The notes beneath the pieces are model-generated. The model was not told where the DNA came from. It was given only the letters and a program-made list of their open reading frames with translations, and made no database searches. The position numbers and the translations under genes were made by a program. A stretch of 6,537 nt of DNA from Atopobium sp. Its GTDB lineage: Bacteria; Actinomycetota; Coriobacteriia; Coriobacteriales; Atopobiaceae. Shown here piece after piece: positions 6,059-6,537 of this stretch; positions within the stretch are counted from its first letter, which is position 1; each line of letters starts with the position of its first letter. The DNA lies in NCBI GenBank assembly GCA_015258785.1, contig JABZHP010000064.1, positions 1 through 6,537 on the forward strand, read 5' to 3'.

Positions 6059-6062
6059 CGTT

Positions 6063-6537
6063 GTGGTTCTTTCTGATTGCGACATTAAAGCCGAGATTGC
6101 AGCTGGTCGTATCGTTATTGAGCCTCTGTGTGAGCAGAATGTGCAGCCTGCATCGGTTGACGTATGTCTTGGCTCAAACTTTAGAATTTTCCGCAATTCT
6201 ACACACACCTCAATTGATCCACTTGTAGCTCAAGAGGGTCTTACTGAGTCAATTGATGTTCCTGAAGGAGAGGTTTTTGTCCTTCATCCTGGTCAGTTTG
6301 CGCTTGGCACTACGCTTGAGCGCATTGCTATTCCTGACGATATTCTTGGCAAGCTTGAAGGTAAGTCCACCTTGGGACGCCTGGGCCTTATGATTCACTC
6401 AACTGCAGGCTATGTTGATCCAGGCTGGGACGGAGAACTCACACTGGAGCTTTCTAATGTTGCTAACCTTCCAATCATTTTGCACCCTGGCATGAGGATT
6501 GGTCAGCTTTCCTTTGAGCGTATGAGCTCTCCTGTTG
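6063..6537 (+). CDS. dcd: dCTP deaminase, probably the bifunctional dUMP-forming type, 3' end missing
   Basis: The frame runs open to the right edge, giving 158 residues of a family usually about 190 long; the C-terminal lid segment is outside. The product starts MVLSDCDIKAEIAAG (GTG start) and shows VQPASVDVCLG (27-37), FVLHPGQFALGTTLE (72-86), the GKSTLGRLGL nucleotide loop with Ser102 and Arg106 (100-109), HSTAGYVDPGWDG (112-124), LELSN with catalytic Glu129, and PGMRIGQLSFE with Gln148. It deaminates dCTP in the cytoplasm toward dUMP for thymidylate synthesis. The ALA115-GLY116 pair in the STAG motif is what Mycobacterium and archaeal bifunctional dCTP deaminase/dUTPases have, whereas monofunctional enterobacterial enzymes have a TAHR-type sequence here. 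So direct dUMP formation (EC 3.5.4.30) is inferred. Residue numbers coincide with those I recall for the M. tuberculosis enzyme. The leader contains a strong hairpin and a dyad. Confidence 0.93.
   Translation, partial: MVLSDCDIKAEIAAGRIVIEPLCEQNVQPASVDVCLGSNFRIFRNSTHTSIDPLVAQEGLTESIDVPEGEVFVLHPGQFALGTTLERIAIPDDILGKLEGKSTLGRLGLMIHSTAGYVDPGWDGELTLELSNVANLPIILHPGMRIGQLSFERMSSPV

Noticed and set aside
1..6537. Mobile element, CRISPR array, tRNA or phage system
   Set aside because: No transposase or integrase motifs, terminal inverted repeats, regularly spaced repeats or tRNA folds were seen; the genes are chromosomal core and surface-glycan types.

Overview
The window looks like a chromosomal segment of a mid-GC, Gram-positive-type anaerobe of the Actinomycetota. 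The best guess is a coriobacterium of the Atopobium/Lancefieldella kind. The grounds are a long U32 protein, a dCTP deaminase of the actinobacterial (Mycobacterium-like) type, a GT2/DUF2304 pair and a stand-alone NifU C-terminal domain protein. This assignment is an inference from protein resemblance; no rRNA or other taxonomic marker is present.

The left part (1-2848) concerns cell-surface polysaccharide. A Wzx-like flippase, cut by the left edge, runs rightward to 989. It faces a leftward two-gene unit made of a GT2 prenyl-phosphate glycosyltransferase (1446-2126) and a small DUF2304 membrane protein (1050-1436). The converging units share one strong bidirectional terminator at 972-1000, which also contains the flippase stop codon. 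Divergent from the GT2 gene, and separated by about 115 bases holding both promoters, is rmlC (rfbC) for dTDP-rhamnose synthesis. Together the set suggests a rhamnose-containing glycan decorated with a sugar that is carried on undecaprenyl phosphate and flipped outward. This resembles the gacI/gacJ/gacK logic of the streptococcal group A carbohydrate.

The right part (2875-6537) holds rightward housekeeping-type genes. First is an 876-residue U32 family protein, 26 bases after rmlC. It has two U32-like halves, each with its own four-cysteine cluster, joined by a DUF3656-like middle. Next is a 78-residue NifU-domain Fe-S carrier protein. Last is dcd, cut by the right edge, whose residues fit the bifunctional dCTP deaminase/dUTPase type. 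A U32 protein with probable Fe-S sites beside an Fe-S carrier is a plausible functional pairing.

The 231-base gap 5832-6062 between the NifU gene and dcd is structured. It has three hairpins (the last one strong), a 37-codon ORF across the strong hairpin, and a 14-base dyad just upstream of the dcd ribosome site. No mobile elements, CRISPR arrays, tRNA or rRNA genes were seen. Most of the window is ordinary. The items most worth checking are the two cysteine clusters of the U32 protein, the GacI/GacJ-like module, and the dcd leader.
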